Shown here piece by piece: positions 38,672-47,955 of a stretch of 64,000 bases of DNA. Under the pieces are notes generated by a model. The model had not been told where the DNA came from. It saw only the letters and a program-made list of their open reading frames with translations, and searched no databases. Origin of the DNA: Alkaliphilus sp. B6464 (GTDB lineage Bacteria > Bacillota > Clostridia > Peptostreptococcales > Natronincolaceae); NCBI RefSeq assembly GCF_018141165.1, contig NZ_CP058557.1, forward strand, positions 1,860,001 to 1,924,000, written 5' to 3'. Each line of letters begins with the position of its first letter. The first letter of the stretch is position 1. Both the position numbers and the translations under genes were made by a program.

Positions 38672-40219
38672 GTGAATAGAGAATATCATAAAGAATCCCA
38701 AGTATTAAATGGACATGAAAAACATAGTATGCAGCTATATAGAGCGCTAAATAGACAATATAGTAAAGAGGCTGCTATTAATGTTGTGGTTAATTTTATT
38801 TACAAAAGGCTAGGCTATAGGACTATGTATCTAGATATTGTAGAAAATAACAAAAAGGTTATGATCAAAGATTCATCATGTAAAGATATTAATGAAAAGG
38901 GCAATACAGCAGATACGGCGATTTCAGGTGTTTTTAATTTAAGCTTATCTATGAACGAGTATAAAAAGCCCTTATGCTTGGAGGATACAAATAGTATAGA
39001 AGAAGCATTTCCGTATTTAAATAGAATGATCCAACCACATAAGTTATTGTCTACACCTGTTTTTGCTCAAAATAAATTAGTAGGTCTTTTAATCATCTAT
39101 GACAAAGAAAAAGAAAGAAAAATTTCTTGCGAACTTAAAAATATAGCACAATTAGTTGCTAGAGAACTTACAGCCGTATTTTCTAGAATTGAGAGACAGA
39201 ATCTAGCCTTTGAAAATATGCTCGGATTAACAGCTCTAGAGAATATATTACTATATAACCCAGAAGATAGTTTGGATAATACAAGTGACCCACTGCAAAA
39301 AATAGTTTCAATAATTCCTAGTGCTACAGGTATGAAAAAGTGTACTATAGCGCTATTAGATGAGGATGAGGAGTTTTTATTACCTCATTACTCTACCTTT
39401 GATAAAAGCGCCAAGATTAAAGAAAAAAAATACCCACTAGATAAAACTAAGACAAAGGATCATACGGCTATTATTGCTATAGATACCAAAAAACCTGTTG
39501 TTGTATATGATGCACTGACAGATCCTAGATGTGATTCTGAGCTTTCTAAGGAGTTAGGTGTTCGTTCCAATGTAGTATTACCTATCCTTAATGTTCATGG
39601 AAAACCTTTGGGCGTAATGTACTTAGATAACGGAGAGTACGAAACTTTCTCTGATAGACAAGTTCGATTTTTAGAAATTATAGCTCGTCATATAGGGCTT
39701 ATTATTTCTAACATAGAGTATATTGGTGATTTAAAGGCATGGTCAAAATATGATGGATTAACAGGATTACTTAATCGTAGAACATTTGAGAACATATATG
39801 AAGAAGTATACAGAATATACAGGTATAGTGAAGAAAAATTCTCTATTTTAATGATTGATATAGATGATTTTAAGTCAACTAACGACAATTATGGCCATCA
39901 AATGGGAGATATAGTCTTGAAAAATGTGGCAAACTGTATAAGGGAAAATGTAAGACAAAAAGATATAGTTGCCCGATATGGAGGAGAAGAAATAATAGTT
40001 ATATTAAAGGATATTGGTAAGGAAGAAGCTAAGATTATAGCAGATCGTATTCGGCACTTAATTGAGACTCTTTCTGTACATAATATAAGTGTTACTGTAT
40101 CTATAGGCCTTTCAACATTTGGTATAGACAGCTATAACAAGGAAAATTTAATTCATATTGCAGATAAATGCTTGTATGAGGCAAAAAGTATAGGTAAGAA
40201 TCAGGTAATCTGTAAATAA
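38672..40219 (+). CDS. GAF-GGDEF diguanylate cyclase
   Basis: 515 residues from GTG 38672, 7 bases after GGGGGAG; GTG 38669 is the alternative. Two GAF-like regions (about 30-165 and 185-350; the second includes LDEDEEFLLPHYSTFD and LGVRSNVVLPILNVHGKPLGVMYLDN). The C-terminal GGDEF domain (about 360-515) has the active site RYGGEEI and MIDIDDFKSTNDNYGH. An RQKD five residues before the active site is an intact inhibitory I-site. It should make c-di-GMP from GTP with product inhibition; the GAF ligand is unknown. Soluble, no membrane segment. Confidence 0.93.
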   Translation: MNREYHKESQVLNGHEKHSMQLYRALNRQYSKEAAINVVVNFIYKRLGYRTMYLDIVENNKKVMIKDSSCKDINEKGNTADTAISGVFNLSLSMNEYKKPLCLEDTNSIEEAFPYLNRMIQPHKLLSTPVFAQNKLVGLLIIYDKEKERKISCELKNIAQLVARELTAVFSRIERQNLAFENMLGLTALENILLYNPEDSLDNTSDPLQKIVSIIPSATGMKKCTIALLDEDEEFLLPHYSTFDKSAKIKEKKYPLDKTKTKDHTAIIAIDTKKPVVVYDALTDPRCDSELSKELGVRSNVVLPILNVHGKPLGVMYLDNGEYETFSDRQVRFLEIIARHIGLIISNIEYIGDLKAWSKYDGLTGLLNRRTFENIYEEVYRIYRYSEEKFSILMIDIDDFKSTNDNYGHQMGDIVLKNVANCIRENVRQKDIVARYGGEEIIVILKDIGKEEAKIIADRIRHLIETLSVHNISVTVSIGLSTFGIDSYNKENLIHIADKCLYEAKSIGKNQVICK

Positions 40220-40259
40220 AAAATTAATATAGTATTTTAAAAAATTAAGAATTCAACCA

Positions 40260-40287
40260 AAAAAAAGCAGCTTAGCTGCTTTTTTTG
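40260..40287 (+). terminator. Terminator after the diguanylate cyclase gene
   Basis: AAAAAGCAGC, loop TTA, GCTGCTTTTTTT. Confidence 0.95.
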
Positions 40288-40390
40288 TGTGTATATAAAA
40301 AAATGTATCTAAAAAATAAGTATTAAGGTTAAAGATAATAACATTGGACATGATTATATATTATATAGTTTAATCTTTGGAGGAGACAAA

Positions 40391-41896
40391 ATGCTAATCA
40401 ATTTTTATATGAAGTTTTTATTATTACTACTAACAACTTTAGTGTATTTTAATCTATTTATACTAGTTAAAGATGTTGTTTTTGTAAGCATATATCCGTA
40501 TTTATTAGGATTTACAGCTTTATTTATAATATTTCTTTTAATGTTACAATTTTTTCAAAATGAAATAATTATAAAAATTATATATGTTATAATGACACTC
40601 TTTTTTATTCTTTTTATGTTTACTTTCTTTCAAATATGGAAAAACACAAGAGTGTCAAACAGCTATCAAGTAAAGAGAAGTAAGTATATGGATCAATTAA
40701 CAGAGATTGACAAAAACAAAAGAATGACAGATGTAACTTTAGAACAAAGCCAACAGGGAATTGGAAAGCTTATAGAAGAAAATACAGGTATGCCTATTTC
40801 GTTTTATAATGAAGCATTACTAATATATGATAGTGCCACTATGTTTGATGAAATGGTAGAGGAAATAAGTAAAGCTAAAAGCCATATACACATCGAGTTT
40901 TTTATACTTAGAAATGATAATATAGGGCAAAAGTTTAAAGATCTATTAATTAAAAAAGCTAAAGAAGGTGTAGAGGTTAGAGTTATTTATGATGGATTAG
41001 GAAGCTGGAGTTTAAAAAGACACTTTCGTAAGGAACTAATTGAAGCTGGAGTAGAGATAAAGGCATATGATAGTATTTTTAAGTCTGTTATTAAAGGGAA
41101 GCTTAACCATCGTAACCATAGAAAAATAGTTATAGTAGATGGTAAGGTAGGCTTTACTGGAGGAATTAATATAGGTGATGAATATTTAGGTAGAGATAAC
41201 ACCATAGGAAACTGGAAGGATATTTTAGTGAAAATAAAAGGTGAAGCGGTTAAGGGCATGCAGAGAGTATTTTTAGGGGACTGGTATTATGTTAGTGGAG
41301 ATAAACTGTTAGATAATAAGTATTTTCCAGAGTGGGAGGGAGAAAACATTTTACCTGTACAAATAGTTAGCGGCGGATATGACACCTATTGGAATGAAAT
41401 TAGTCAAGCATATTTTTCTATAATAACTTCGGCAAAAAAGAGATTGTATATTGCAACACCATATCTTGTACTAAGCGACAGTATGATAAATGCTCTTCAG
41501 ACAGCGGCTTTAAAAGGGGTAGATGTAAAAATAATAATACCTAAAAATCCAGATTTATTTTTAGTTGGATGGGCTAATTCATCATTTTTCAATAAACTTT
41601 TAAATAGTAAAGTGAAAATATATTTGTATGAAGATGGTTTCATACATTCAAAGATTTTTGTAGCAGACGATAAGGTCGTATCAGTCGGATCTGCTAATTT
41701 GAATACACGAAGTCAATATTTAGACTGTGAGATGAATGCCATATTATTTGATCAAAGTCAATCGGAGCTTATGATTAGAGAACTTTATAAAAACATAGGA
41801 GATAGTGATGAAGTTATGCTAGAAGATTACAGCAAACGTCCGTTAATACAGAGGTTTAAAGAAAAGATAGGTATGTTAATGATACCTTTAATTTAG
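40391..41896 (+). CDS. cls: Cardiolipin synthase (phospholipase D family)
   Basis: 501 residues. Two to three N-terminal membrane segments (about 5-90), then two HKD motifs: NHRNHRKIVIVDG (about residues 238-250) and IHSKIFVADD (about 416-425), each followed by a G-x-x-N/GSAN segment. It joins two phosphatidylglycerol molecules at the membrane to make cardiolipin. GGAGG precedes the ATG. Nothing else in the operon. Confidence 0.95.
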   Translation: MLINFYMKFLLLLLTTLVYFNLFILVKDVVFVSIYPYLLGFTALFIIFLLMLQFFQNEIIIKIIYVIMTLFFILFMFTFFQIWKNTRVSNSYQVKRSKYMDQLTEIDKNKRMTDVTLEQSQQGIGKLIEENTGMPISFYNEALLIYDSATMFDEMVEEISKAKSHIHIEFFILRNDNIGQKFKDLLIKKAKEGVEVRVIYDGLGSWSLKRHFRKELIEAGVEIKAYDSIFKSVIKGKLNHRNHRKIVIVDGKVGFTGGINIGDEYLGRDNTIGNWKDILVKIKGEAVKGMQRVFLGDWYYVSGDKLLDNKYFPEWEGENILPVQIVSGGYDTYWNEISQAYFSIITSAKKRLYIATPYLVLSDSMINALQTAALKGVDVKIIIPKNPDLFLVGWANSSFFNKLLNSKVKIYLYEDGFIHSKIFVADDKVVSVGSANLNTRSQYLDCEMNAILFDQSQSELMIRELYKNIGDSDEVMLEDYSKRPLIQRFKEKIGMLMIPLI

Positions 41897-41957
41897 TCAA
41901 GTATATAAACAATAATAGTTGTCAATAATACTGAATGTGCTAAAAAGGAGGGGTTTT

Positions 41958-42953
41958 ATGGCAATAAAAATTGGTATTCCAAGAGGATTATGGTTTTATG
42001 ACTATTATCCCTTATGGAAAACATTCTATGAACACTTAGGGGCAGAGGTTATTTTATCTAAGCCTACAAACAAACAAATATTAGACCAAGGTGTAAAAAA
42101 TACAGTGGATGAGGCTTGTCTTCCTGTAAAGATTTTTAATGGTCATGTTATGGATTTAAAAGATAGGGTAGATTATATTTTTGTTCCTAAGATGATGAGT
42201 GTTTATGAAAAAGAATATATATGTCCGAAGTTTTGTGGATTGCCGGAAATGGTAGTACATTCAATTAAGAATCTACCACCTTTAATAGATGTGGAAATAA
42301 ACTTTAATAAGTCTAGAAAAAACTTAGATGAAACAATATATAAATTTGGATACTACATTACTAAAGATAGAGGGAAAATTAAAAGGGCATATGCTGAAGC
42401 TTTGAAAAGTTATCAAAAGTATAAGGATACAATAAAAAGTGGTAATCTACCTGTAGATGGAAAGTTTATAGAGTCCAATAATAGTGATATATCTAATATA
42501 AAAAATAAAAAGAAAATAGCAGTAGTAGGACACACATATAATATGTATGATAGCTACAGCTCTATGAATTTACTTAATAAGCTAAAGGAGAATCAGGTTG
42601 ATATCCTTGTTCCAGAAATGATCGATTTTAATATTATTAACAAATACGCAAACGAACTAGAAAAAAAAATGTTTTGGAGCTTTGGAAGAAAACTTTTAGG
42701 TGCTTCTATGTATTTAGCTCAAGCTAAAAATGTGGATGGTGTTATTTATGTATCATCATTTGGATGTGGTATTGATTCAATAATACAGGACCTATTTGAA
42801 AGAAAATCCAGAAGAGAAGGTAAAATTCCTTTTCTACTATTAACTATAGATGAACATACAGGAGAAGCAGGAATCAATACAAGAATAGAAGCATTTTTAG
42901 ATATGATTGAATGGAGGAATCGAAATGAAGGTAACCTTTCCGCACATGGGTAA
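41958..42953 (+). CDS. DUF2229 protein, acyl-CoA dehydratase activase-related (A)
   Basis: 331 residues from ATG 41958 behind AAAAGGAGGGG. It starts KIGIPRGLWFYDYYPLWKTF, the signature of the DUF2229 family related to 2-hydroxyacyl-CoA dehydratase proteins. Cysteines likely to hold an Fe-S cluster lie in DEACLPVKI, YICPKFCGLPE and SSFGCGIDS. It is the first of three overlapping genes (A, B, activase), so the three probably form one ATP-driven reductase-like system. The substrate is unknown. Confidence 0.85.
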   Translation: MAIKIGIPRGLWFYDYYPLWKTFYEHLGAEVILSKPTNKQILDQGVKNTVDEACLPVKIFNGHVMDLKDRVDYIFVPKMMSVYEKEYICPKFCGLPEMVVHSIKNLPPLIDVEINFNKSRKNLDETIYKFGYYITKDRGKIKRAYAEALKSYQKYKDTIKSGNLPVDGKFIESNNSDISNIKNKKKIAVVGHTYNMYDSYSSMNLLNKLKENQVDILVPEMIDFNIINKYANELEKKMFWSFGRKLLGASMYLAQAKNVDGVIYVSSFGCGIDSIIQDLFERKSRREGKIPFLLLTIDEHTGEAGINTRIEAFLDMIEWRNRNEGNLSAHG

Positions 42954-44034
42954 TCAATATGTGGCTACAAAAGTATTATTAGAAGAATTAGGAGTTGATA
43001 TAGTAGTTCCACCCCGGTGTAGCAAAGATACTCTAAATATTGGTGTAAAACATTCTCCAGAGTCCATTTGCCTTCCACTAAAGGTCAATATAGGTAATTA
43101 TATAGAAAGCATAAATATGGGAGCAGATACCATAGTATTAACAGGAAGCTGTGGGCCTTGTCGTTTTGGATACTATTCAATATTACAAAGAGAATTACTG
43201 AGTGAAATTGGTTATGATATAGATGTTATATTACTTGATCCTCCTCAAGGTGATTATAAAGCATTCTTTAATAGAATCTTTAAATTAACAGGAACTAAAA
43301 ATCCTTATAAAATTATCAAAGCTTTAAAAAAAGCAGTGCGGGTATTGAATCAGGTGGATGATTTAGAGGATATAGCCTACTATAAAAGACCTAGGGAAAA
43401 GGTTAGGGGTAGCGTAGATAGGTATTATGATCAATTCCATAAGGATATAAGGATGGTATATGGGTATGAAGGAGTTTCTCGACTAATGAAGGAGACAAAG
43501 GAAAAAATACTATCTGTAGAGGAAGACTCTAATAGAGAAATTATTAAAATTGGTGTTGTAGGGGAAATTTACACTATTATAGAGCCCTTTGTAAGCTTAG
43601 ATATTGAAAAGAAGCTAGGGAGTTTAGGAGTAGAAATAGATAAATCATTAAAAGTAAGTCGCTGGCTAAATGAACATCTCTTCCTAAATCCTCTAGGATT
43701 AACTAGTGAAAAGGAAACCAGAAAGGCAGCTGAGCCATATTTGAAAACTATGATAGGTGGACATGCTAGAGAAACTATAGGCTATAGTGTTAAATTTGCT
43801 AAGGAAGGTTTTGATGGAATTATACAAGTTTATCCTCTAACTTGTATGCCAGAAATAGTCGCACAAAGTATTCTTCCCACAGTAGAAAAGGATTATAATA
43901 TCCCATACCTATGTCTTATTGTAGATGAAATGACAGGAGAAGCTGGGTATATGACTAGATTAGAGGCATTTGTCGATCTTTTACGGAGAAGAAAGGAGAT
44001 TAGTAAAGGTGAAAAATTGTTATCTGGGTATTGA
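42925..44034 (+). CDS. DUF2229-related protein (B), likely Fe-S
   Basis: 369 residues from ATG 42925, with TGGAGG ahead; it overlaps gene A by 29 bases. It starts KVTFPHMGNQYVATKVLLEELG. Conserved cysteines in SPESICLPLKV, LTGSCGPCRFGYYS and YPLTCMPEIVAQS parallel those of gene A. The second half (about 185-369) contains a Rossmann-like GVVGEIYTIIEPF segment and ends DEMTGEAGYMTRLEAFVDLL, a segment also seen at the end of A (DEHTGEAGINTRIEAFLDMI), so A and B are related. Function unknown. Confidence 0.83.
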   Translation: MKVTFPHMGNQYVATKVLLEELGVDIVVPPRCSKDTLNIGVKHSPESICLPLKVNIGNYIESINMGADTIVLTGSCGPCRFGYYSILQRELLSEIGYDIDVILLDPPQGDYKAFFNRIFKLTGTKNPYKIIKALKKAVRVLNQVDDLEDIAYYKRPREKVRGSVDRYYDQFHKDIRMVYGYEGVSRLMKETKEKILSVEEDSNREIIKIGVVGEIYTIIEPFVSLDIEKKLGSLGVEIDKSLKVSRWLNEHLFLNPLGLTSEKETRKAAEPYLKTMIGGHARETIGYSVKFAKEGFDGIIQVYPLTCMPEIVAQSILPTVEKDYNIPYLCLIVDEMTGEAGYMTRLEAFVDLLRRRKEISKGEKLLSGY

Positions 44035-44992
44035 TGTAGGCTCCGTTAGTACTAATATCGTATTAATGGATGAAAATAAAGAGATTATGGGTAAAGTTTA
44101 CACAAGAACTAGTGGAAAACCAATAGATGCTGTGCAGAGGGCTTTAAAGGAAATAAAATCCCAAGTAACAGAAGATATTAATGTAAAGGGTGTTGGAACA
44201 ACAGGAAGTGGTAGACATTTAGCTTCTATGATAGTGGGAGCAGACGTTGTTAAAAATGAAATTACTGCCCATGGTATAGCTGCACTTAACTTTGTTGACG
44301 GCGTAAGAACTATATTGGAAATTGGTGGACAGGATTCAAAAATTATTTTACTTAGGGATGGAATAATTAGTGATTTTGCTATGAATACTGTATGTGCTGC
44401 GGGAACGGGATCCTTTTTAGATAGACAGGCAGCTCGTATGGGTATTGATATTAAAGATTTTGGAGGCTTAGCATTACAGTCAACAAATCCTGTTCGTATA
44501 GCAGGAAGATGCGCTGTTTTTGCTGAGACAGATATGATACATAAACAGCAATTAGGGCATAATCAGGAAGATATTATTAAGGGACTTTCCGATGCAATGG
44601 TAAGAAATTTTTTAAATAACTTAGCTAAAGGAAAGGAAATAGTAGGTCCTGTTGTATTCCAAGGTGGAGTAGCTGCCAATGTAGGAATTAAAAAATCCTT
44701 TGAAGAGGCTCTTGGACTAGAAGTATTAGTACCACCCCATTATGATGTTATGGGTTCTATAGGGTGTTGTTTATTGGCTCAAGAACATTCTGCAAAAGGA
44801 AATAAAACGAGTTTTCAAGGCTTTGATATTATTAACTCTGGCTATAATGTAAAGGGCATAGAATGTGCAGATTGTTCTAATATGTGTGAGGTTATTGAAA
44901 TATTAAGAGATGGGCAAATTATGGCACGTTGGGGAGACAAGTGCGGAAAATGGAACGATTTAATTAAAAGTGATATAGAAAAATTAGCGTAA
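44009..44992 (+). CDS. ASKHA-type activase (BcrA/BadF/HgdC family)
   Basis: 327 residues from GTG 44009, 10 bases after GAAAGGAG; it overlaps gene B by 26 bases. ATPase motifs: YLGIDVGSVSTNIVLMDEN (phosphate 1), GGQDSKIILL and GGVAANVG (adenosine region). The cysteines that bridge a [4Fe-4S] cluster in a dimer are in NTVCAAGTGSF and GRCAVFAETDM. The C-terminus adds CADCSNMCE, not usual in HgdC, perhaps a second metal site. Family members use ATP hydrolysis to inject a low-potential electron into a partner; genes A and B are the likely partner. Confidence 0.9.
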   Translation: MKNCYLGIDVGSVSTNIVLMDENKEIMGKVYTRTSGKPIDAVQRALKEIKSQVTEDINVKGVGTTGSGRHLASMIVGADVVKNEITAHGIAALNFVDGVRTILEIGGQDSKIILLRDGIISDFAMNTVCAAGTGSFLDRQAARMGIDIKDFGGLALQSTNPVRIAGRCAVFAETDMIHKQQLGHNQEDIIKGLSDAMVRNFLNNLAKGKEIVGPVVFQGGVAANVGIKKSFEEALGLEVLVPPHYDVMGSIGCCLLAQEHSAKGNKTSFQGFDIINSGYNVKGIECADCSNMCEVIEILRDGQIMARWGDKCGKWNDLIKSDIEKLA

Positions 44993-44995
44993 AGT

Positions 44996-45042
44996 AAAAC
45001 AAACCAATTATTCTTAGATAATAAGAATGATTGGTTTGTTTT
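44996..45042. terminator. Bidirectional terminator between activase and xdhC
   Basis: AAAACAAACCAATTATTCTTA pairs almost perfectly with the following arm ending ATTGGTTTGTTTT, so it suits both convergent genes. Confidence 0.9.
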
Positions 45043-45067
45043 ACTAGTGAATGTATAGGCAATTCAA

Positions 45068-46138
45068 TTAAAAAGCTTCGATAAGTACATCTATTGTACC
45101 ACCACAAACCATACCTTCTTCTTCTGCCACAATACCTGTCATATCCACATGCTCGATAGAATAGCCTTTTGTTAATATAACATCACGAGCTAATGTTATT
45201 ATATTAGCTTCACTACAGCCTCCACCAATACTTCCTATAACTCTACCATCCATCCAAGCTATCATTTTAGCCCCAGCCTTTCTAGGCACGGAACCTTTAG
45301 AAGCAATTATTGTAATAAGGGCCCTAGGAATTTCGGACTGTTGAGATATTTCTTTAATTACATCACTATCAAATTCTGGCCAATTAAACTTTTTTAAATT
45401 ATTATTTAAAATGGGACCTTTAGATCTTCTAAAACTAATAACCTGCGATATTATGGAAATTGCTATTTCTTCAGGTGTAACTGCACCTATATCTAATCCA
45501 ATTGGTGAATTAACATTGTTTAACTTTTCTTTACAATAACCTTCGCTTACTAATTCGTCCATCATTGTTTTTACTCGGCGCTTTGAGCCTATCATACCTA
45601 TATATGATGAATTATACTTTAAAGCATTACGTAAACAAACTCCATCATGTCTATGGCCTCTAGTTACAATAACTACAAAATCTGACTCTCTTAAATTTAG
45701 CAAATCAAAGACTTTTTCGAAATCTTCACAAATGACTTCACTAGCTTCAGGAAAGCGATCAGGATTAGCAAATGAAGGTCTATCATCTACTACAACAACA
45801 GAAAATCCTACTTTATGTCCAAATTCGGCTAAAGGTTTAGCTATATGGCCTCCACCTAAAATTACTAATCTAGGCTTTGGAAAATAAGGTTCAATTAAAA
45901 TAGTTCTATTCTGACTATTGTAAAGCATAGGACTTCCTGTTTTAAAACTATCCAGTATTTTATCTTTAAGATCCTTTGTAATACTAGGTAGTTCTTTTTC
46001 TAAGTTATGTCTAGATAAAAGAAGTTTTTCTTCAATAGTTCCTCTTTTTTCATCACTAGGATTCATAAAAGTTAATAGAGTAGTTTCATGTCCATTGAGT
46101 AACTCATTTAATAAATTTTGATATATATCTTTAAACAT
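45068..46138 (-). CDS. XdhC/CoxI family protein (molybdenum hydroxylase maturation)
   Basis: 356 residues. N-terminal and C-terminal XdhC pieces flank a Rossmann domain: LVILGGGHIAKPLAEFGHKVGF (about 93-115), FVVIVTRGHRHDGVCLRNAL, YIGMIGSKRRV, and at the C-terminus RKAGAKMIAWMDGRVIGSIGGGCSEANI with the final CGGTIDVLIE. Family members protect, carry or sulfurate the molybdenum cofactor for xanthine dehydrogenase-like enzymes. No hydroxylase is in the window. Its upstream gap (46139-46517) holds AT-rich sequence and the promoter of the divergent operon. Confidence 0.9.
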   Translation of the reverse strand: MFKDIYQNLLNELLNGHETTLLTFMNPSDEKRGTIEEKLLLSRHNLEKELPSITKDLKDKILDSFKTGSPMLYNSQNRTILIEPYFPKPRLVILGGGHIAKPLAEFGHKVGFSVVVVDDRPSFANPDRFPEASEVICEDFEKVFDLLNLRESDFVVIVTRGHRHDGVCLRNALKYNSSYIGMIGSKRRVKTMMDELVSEGYCKEKLNNVNSPIGLDIGAVTPEEIAISIISQVISFRRSKGPILNNNLKKFNWPEFDSDVIKEISQQSEIPRALITIIASKGSVPRKAGAKMIAWMDGRVIGSIGGGCSEANIITLARDVILTKGYSIEHVDMTGIVAEEEGMVCGGTIDVLIEAF

Positions 46139-46361
46139 AATATAAAATCACCCAATCTATTTTATATTTTAAATATGGTAATATTAAGCAAAGCATTGTT
46201 TGTTATATAACTAATAATACTTAAATATATTATAACAGGTTTTAAAATCAAAACAATAAAAAGTTGAACATACAAATATATATAGTTTGGTATGGTATTC
46301 TATTACTGAGATTTACAAAAGAATTTTGAATTTAAAATTAAATATTTATTAATAAAGAATA

Positions 46362-46390
46362 TTGACTGAAAAATAATATTGTGATATATT
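46362..46390 (+). promoter_or_regulatory. Promoter before the ydhW-like gene
   Basis: TTGACT (46362-46367), 17 bases, TATATT (46385-46390). Confidence 0.6.
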
Positions 46391-46517
46391 TAACACAGTA
46401 ATGAATGAGTATTGTTCTTAAAGAGGAATACATGTATTTAAATTAATAAAACTTAATGTGTGGCTTTAGGATATTAATTACTCTATATGATTTTTAGTAA
46501 ACATGGAGGAATTAGCT

Positions 46518-47168
46518 ATGAAAGAAATAGATATTAAGGGTTTAGAAAATGATATCGACAAGGAAATAAATAAACAGGATATACTGCTAGAACAAAATAT
46601 GGTAGATGAAAATAACAATAGCATATATGAACAAGAAGATAAAATTTCTTTAATGGGTGATTTAGTACGCTTAAAATCTTCTGAAGGTAAACTAACAAAT
46701 GGAGAAGACTTTTTTGAAGATCCCATTGCTTTAGAGGTAGAAGATATATTACCTAGTATTGAAGAGCTAAAAGTGAGAGAAGAGTATGGGGATATATATA
46801 CTATAAAAGGAGCTAGTTCTATATATTTATTTTCAGATAAGTATATTACCTATAACTATGCACAGATGATGGTAAGGGTGGAGGAAAAAGATTTAATTAG
46901 TCTAATTGCAGAGACAGTTAGACACGAATCTAAAACCTATCCAAGACCCACTGACGTAAGACTATTTTCATATAATCCTTTTAACTTCACTAAGGAACAG
47001 TTTAGTGATGTTCTAACCCAATTAAAGACAAAGAAAGAATATGAGGATATAAAAGAAACTAGAGCTTCAAATGCTGCTCTTTATCTATATTCGGATAAGT
47101 TTATGGTAAAAGCTCATGCAGTTTCTTTAGCAGAATGGATAGAGGTAGAGCATGACCAAAATCCATAG
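46518..47168 (+). CDS. YdhW-family protein, accessory to an AOR-type oxidoreductase
   Basis: 216 residues from ATG 46518; ATG 46503 overlaps the TGGAGGA site. The sequence has an acidic N-terminus (about 1-75), then two related modules: EEYGDIYTIKGASSIYLFSDKYITYNYAQMM and KKEYEDIKETRASNAALYLYSDKFMVKAHA. I read it as YdhW-like from length (E. coli YdhW is about 215), this repeat and its place before a YdhY-like ferredoxin and a YdhV-like AOR. The role in that system is not known. No signal peptide or metal motif seen. Confidence 0.65.
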   Translation: MKEIDIKGLENDIDKEINKQDILLEQNMVDENNNSIYEQEDKISLMGDLVRLKSSEGKLTNGEDFFEDPIALEVEDILPSIEELKVREEYGDIYTIKGASSIYLFSDKYITYNYAQMMVRVEEKDLISLIAETVRHESKTYPRPTDVRLFSYNPFNFTKEQFSDVLTQLKTKKEYEDIKETRASNAALYLYSDKFMVKAHAVSLAEWIEVEHDQNP

Positions 47169-47240
47169 TTCAGTATATAACAAATTATTATAAATATATA
47201 AAAGCTTTACTTTAAAATGTAATGCAAGGAGGCGATACAA

Positions 47241-47447
47241 ATGTTTGGTAGATTAGGGACTACGGAGCTAATATTAATCTTAATAATCGCATTGGTAATT
47301 TTTGGACCGTCAAAACTTCCGGAATTAGGAAAAGCCTTAGGCAAATCTCTTAAAGAATTTAAGGATCATGCAGATAAAATAACCGAAAATCCGGAAAAGG
47401 AGACTATAGAGAAGTCAGAAACATTAGATAAGAAGGAAGAAGAATAA
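47241..47447 (+). CDS. tatA: TatA/E twin-arginine translocase subunit (copy 1)
   Basis: 68 residues: MFGRLGTTELILILIIALVIF transmembrane helix, then the FGPSKLPELGKALGKSLKEFK hinge and amphipathic helix, then a charged tail. AAGGAGGCG precedes the ATG. TatA forms the pore for folded, cofactor-loaded proteins. It sits just before the long leader and a Tat-signal ferredoxin gene. Confidence 0.95.
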   Translation: MFGRLGTTELILILIIALVIFGPSKLPELGKALGKSLKEFKDHADKITENPEKETIEKSETLDKKEEE

Positions 47448-47515
47448 TAATATTTATTTCTTTAAAATGTTATAGATATAATTTTTAAGGAAGTATATTT
47501 ATAGATTTTTATTTA

Positions 47516-47545
47516 TTGACAAGTTGTAAATGTATAAAGTATAGT
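47516..47545 (+). promoter_or_regulatory. Promoter of the ferredoxin-AOR transcript
   Basis: TTGACA (47516-47521), 18 bases, TATAGT (47540-47545). Transcription would start near 47552, giving a leader of about 400 nt. A strong hairpin GTACATAAGT / ACTTATGTAC (47574-47596) stands at its 5' end. Confidence 0.65.
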
Positions 47546-47632
47546 TAAATTGTAAGCGATAAATATATTTTATGTACATAAGTAAAACTTATGTACTGTG
47601 CTGCATTAAAAAAGTTAAATATACGAGACATT

Positions 47633-47806
47633 ATCTACGAGCCTAATTACCTAAGGATAAATATCTAAGGTTTTAGACCGATAGGTAGACTTGGAAACGA
47701 GTATGCCTCCCATTTTGTAAAGTAGATTAGTGAAAATGATGCATAGTTATCTAGAATTAATGCTTTTGTTAGCGTTTTCTGGTGTTGCTGATTTTTTACT
47801 AATCTA
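47633..47806 (+). promoter_or_regulatory. Candidate riboswitch A (Moco/Tuco-like), upstream of YdhY-AOR
   Basis: Closing stem P1: ATCTAC (47633-47638) with GTAGAT (47722-47727). Inside is a hairpin GGTA ... TTGGAAAC ... TATGCCTCCC with a GAAA loop (47684-47711). The P1 3' strand is also part of TAGATTAGT (47723-47731), which can pair with ACTAATCTA (47798-47806) before a T-rich stretch, so aptamer and downstream hairpin exclude each other. The same P1 and core recur at 58837-58951 with compensatory changes. Ligand class is inferred from the Mo/W genes that follow. The rest of the leader to 47955 forms another hairpin (47821-47875) with no ORF. Confidence 0.6.
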
Positions 47807-47955
47807 AAATTGTTTTTGTAGGCATTTATCTTTCGGAAAAAGTTTGTTATTTAACAAATTAAGGATAAATTTGCCAGCACTAATCTATTTATAAAGCAAT
47901 AAAGAAGAAAATATGACGTACATTAACAAATATTTATTTAGGAGGGAGAGTTATT

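Noticed and set aside
47574-47596. Strong hairpin GTACATAAGT-AAA-ACTTATGTAC as a terminator
   Set aside because: No T-run follows; it is better read as a 5' structure of the long leader.
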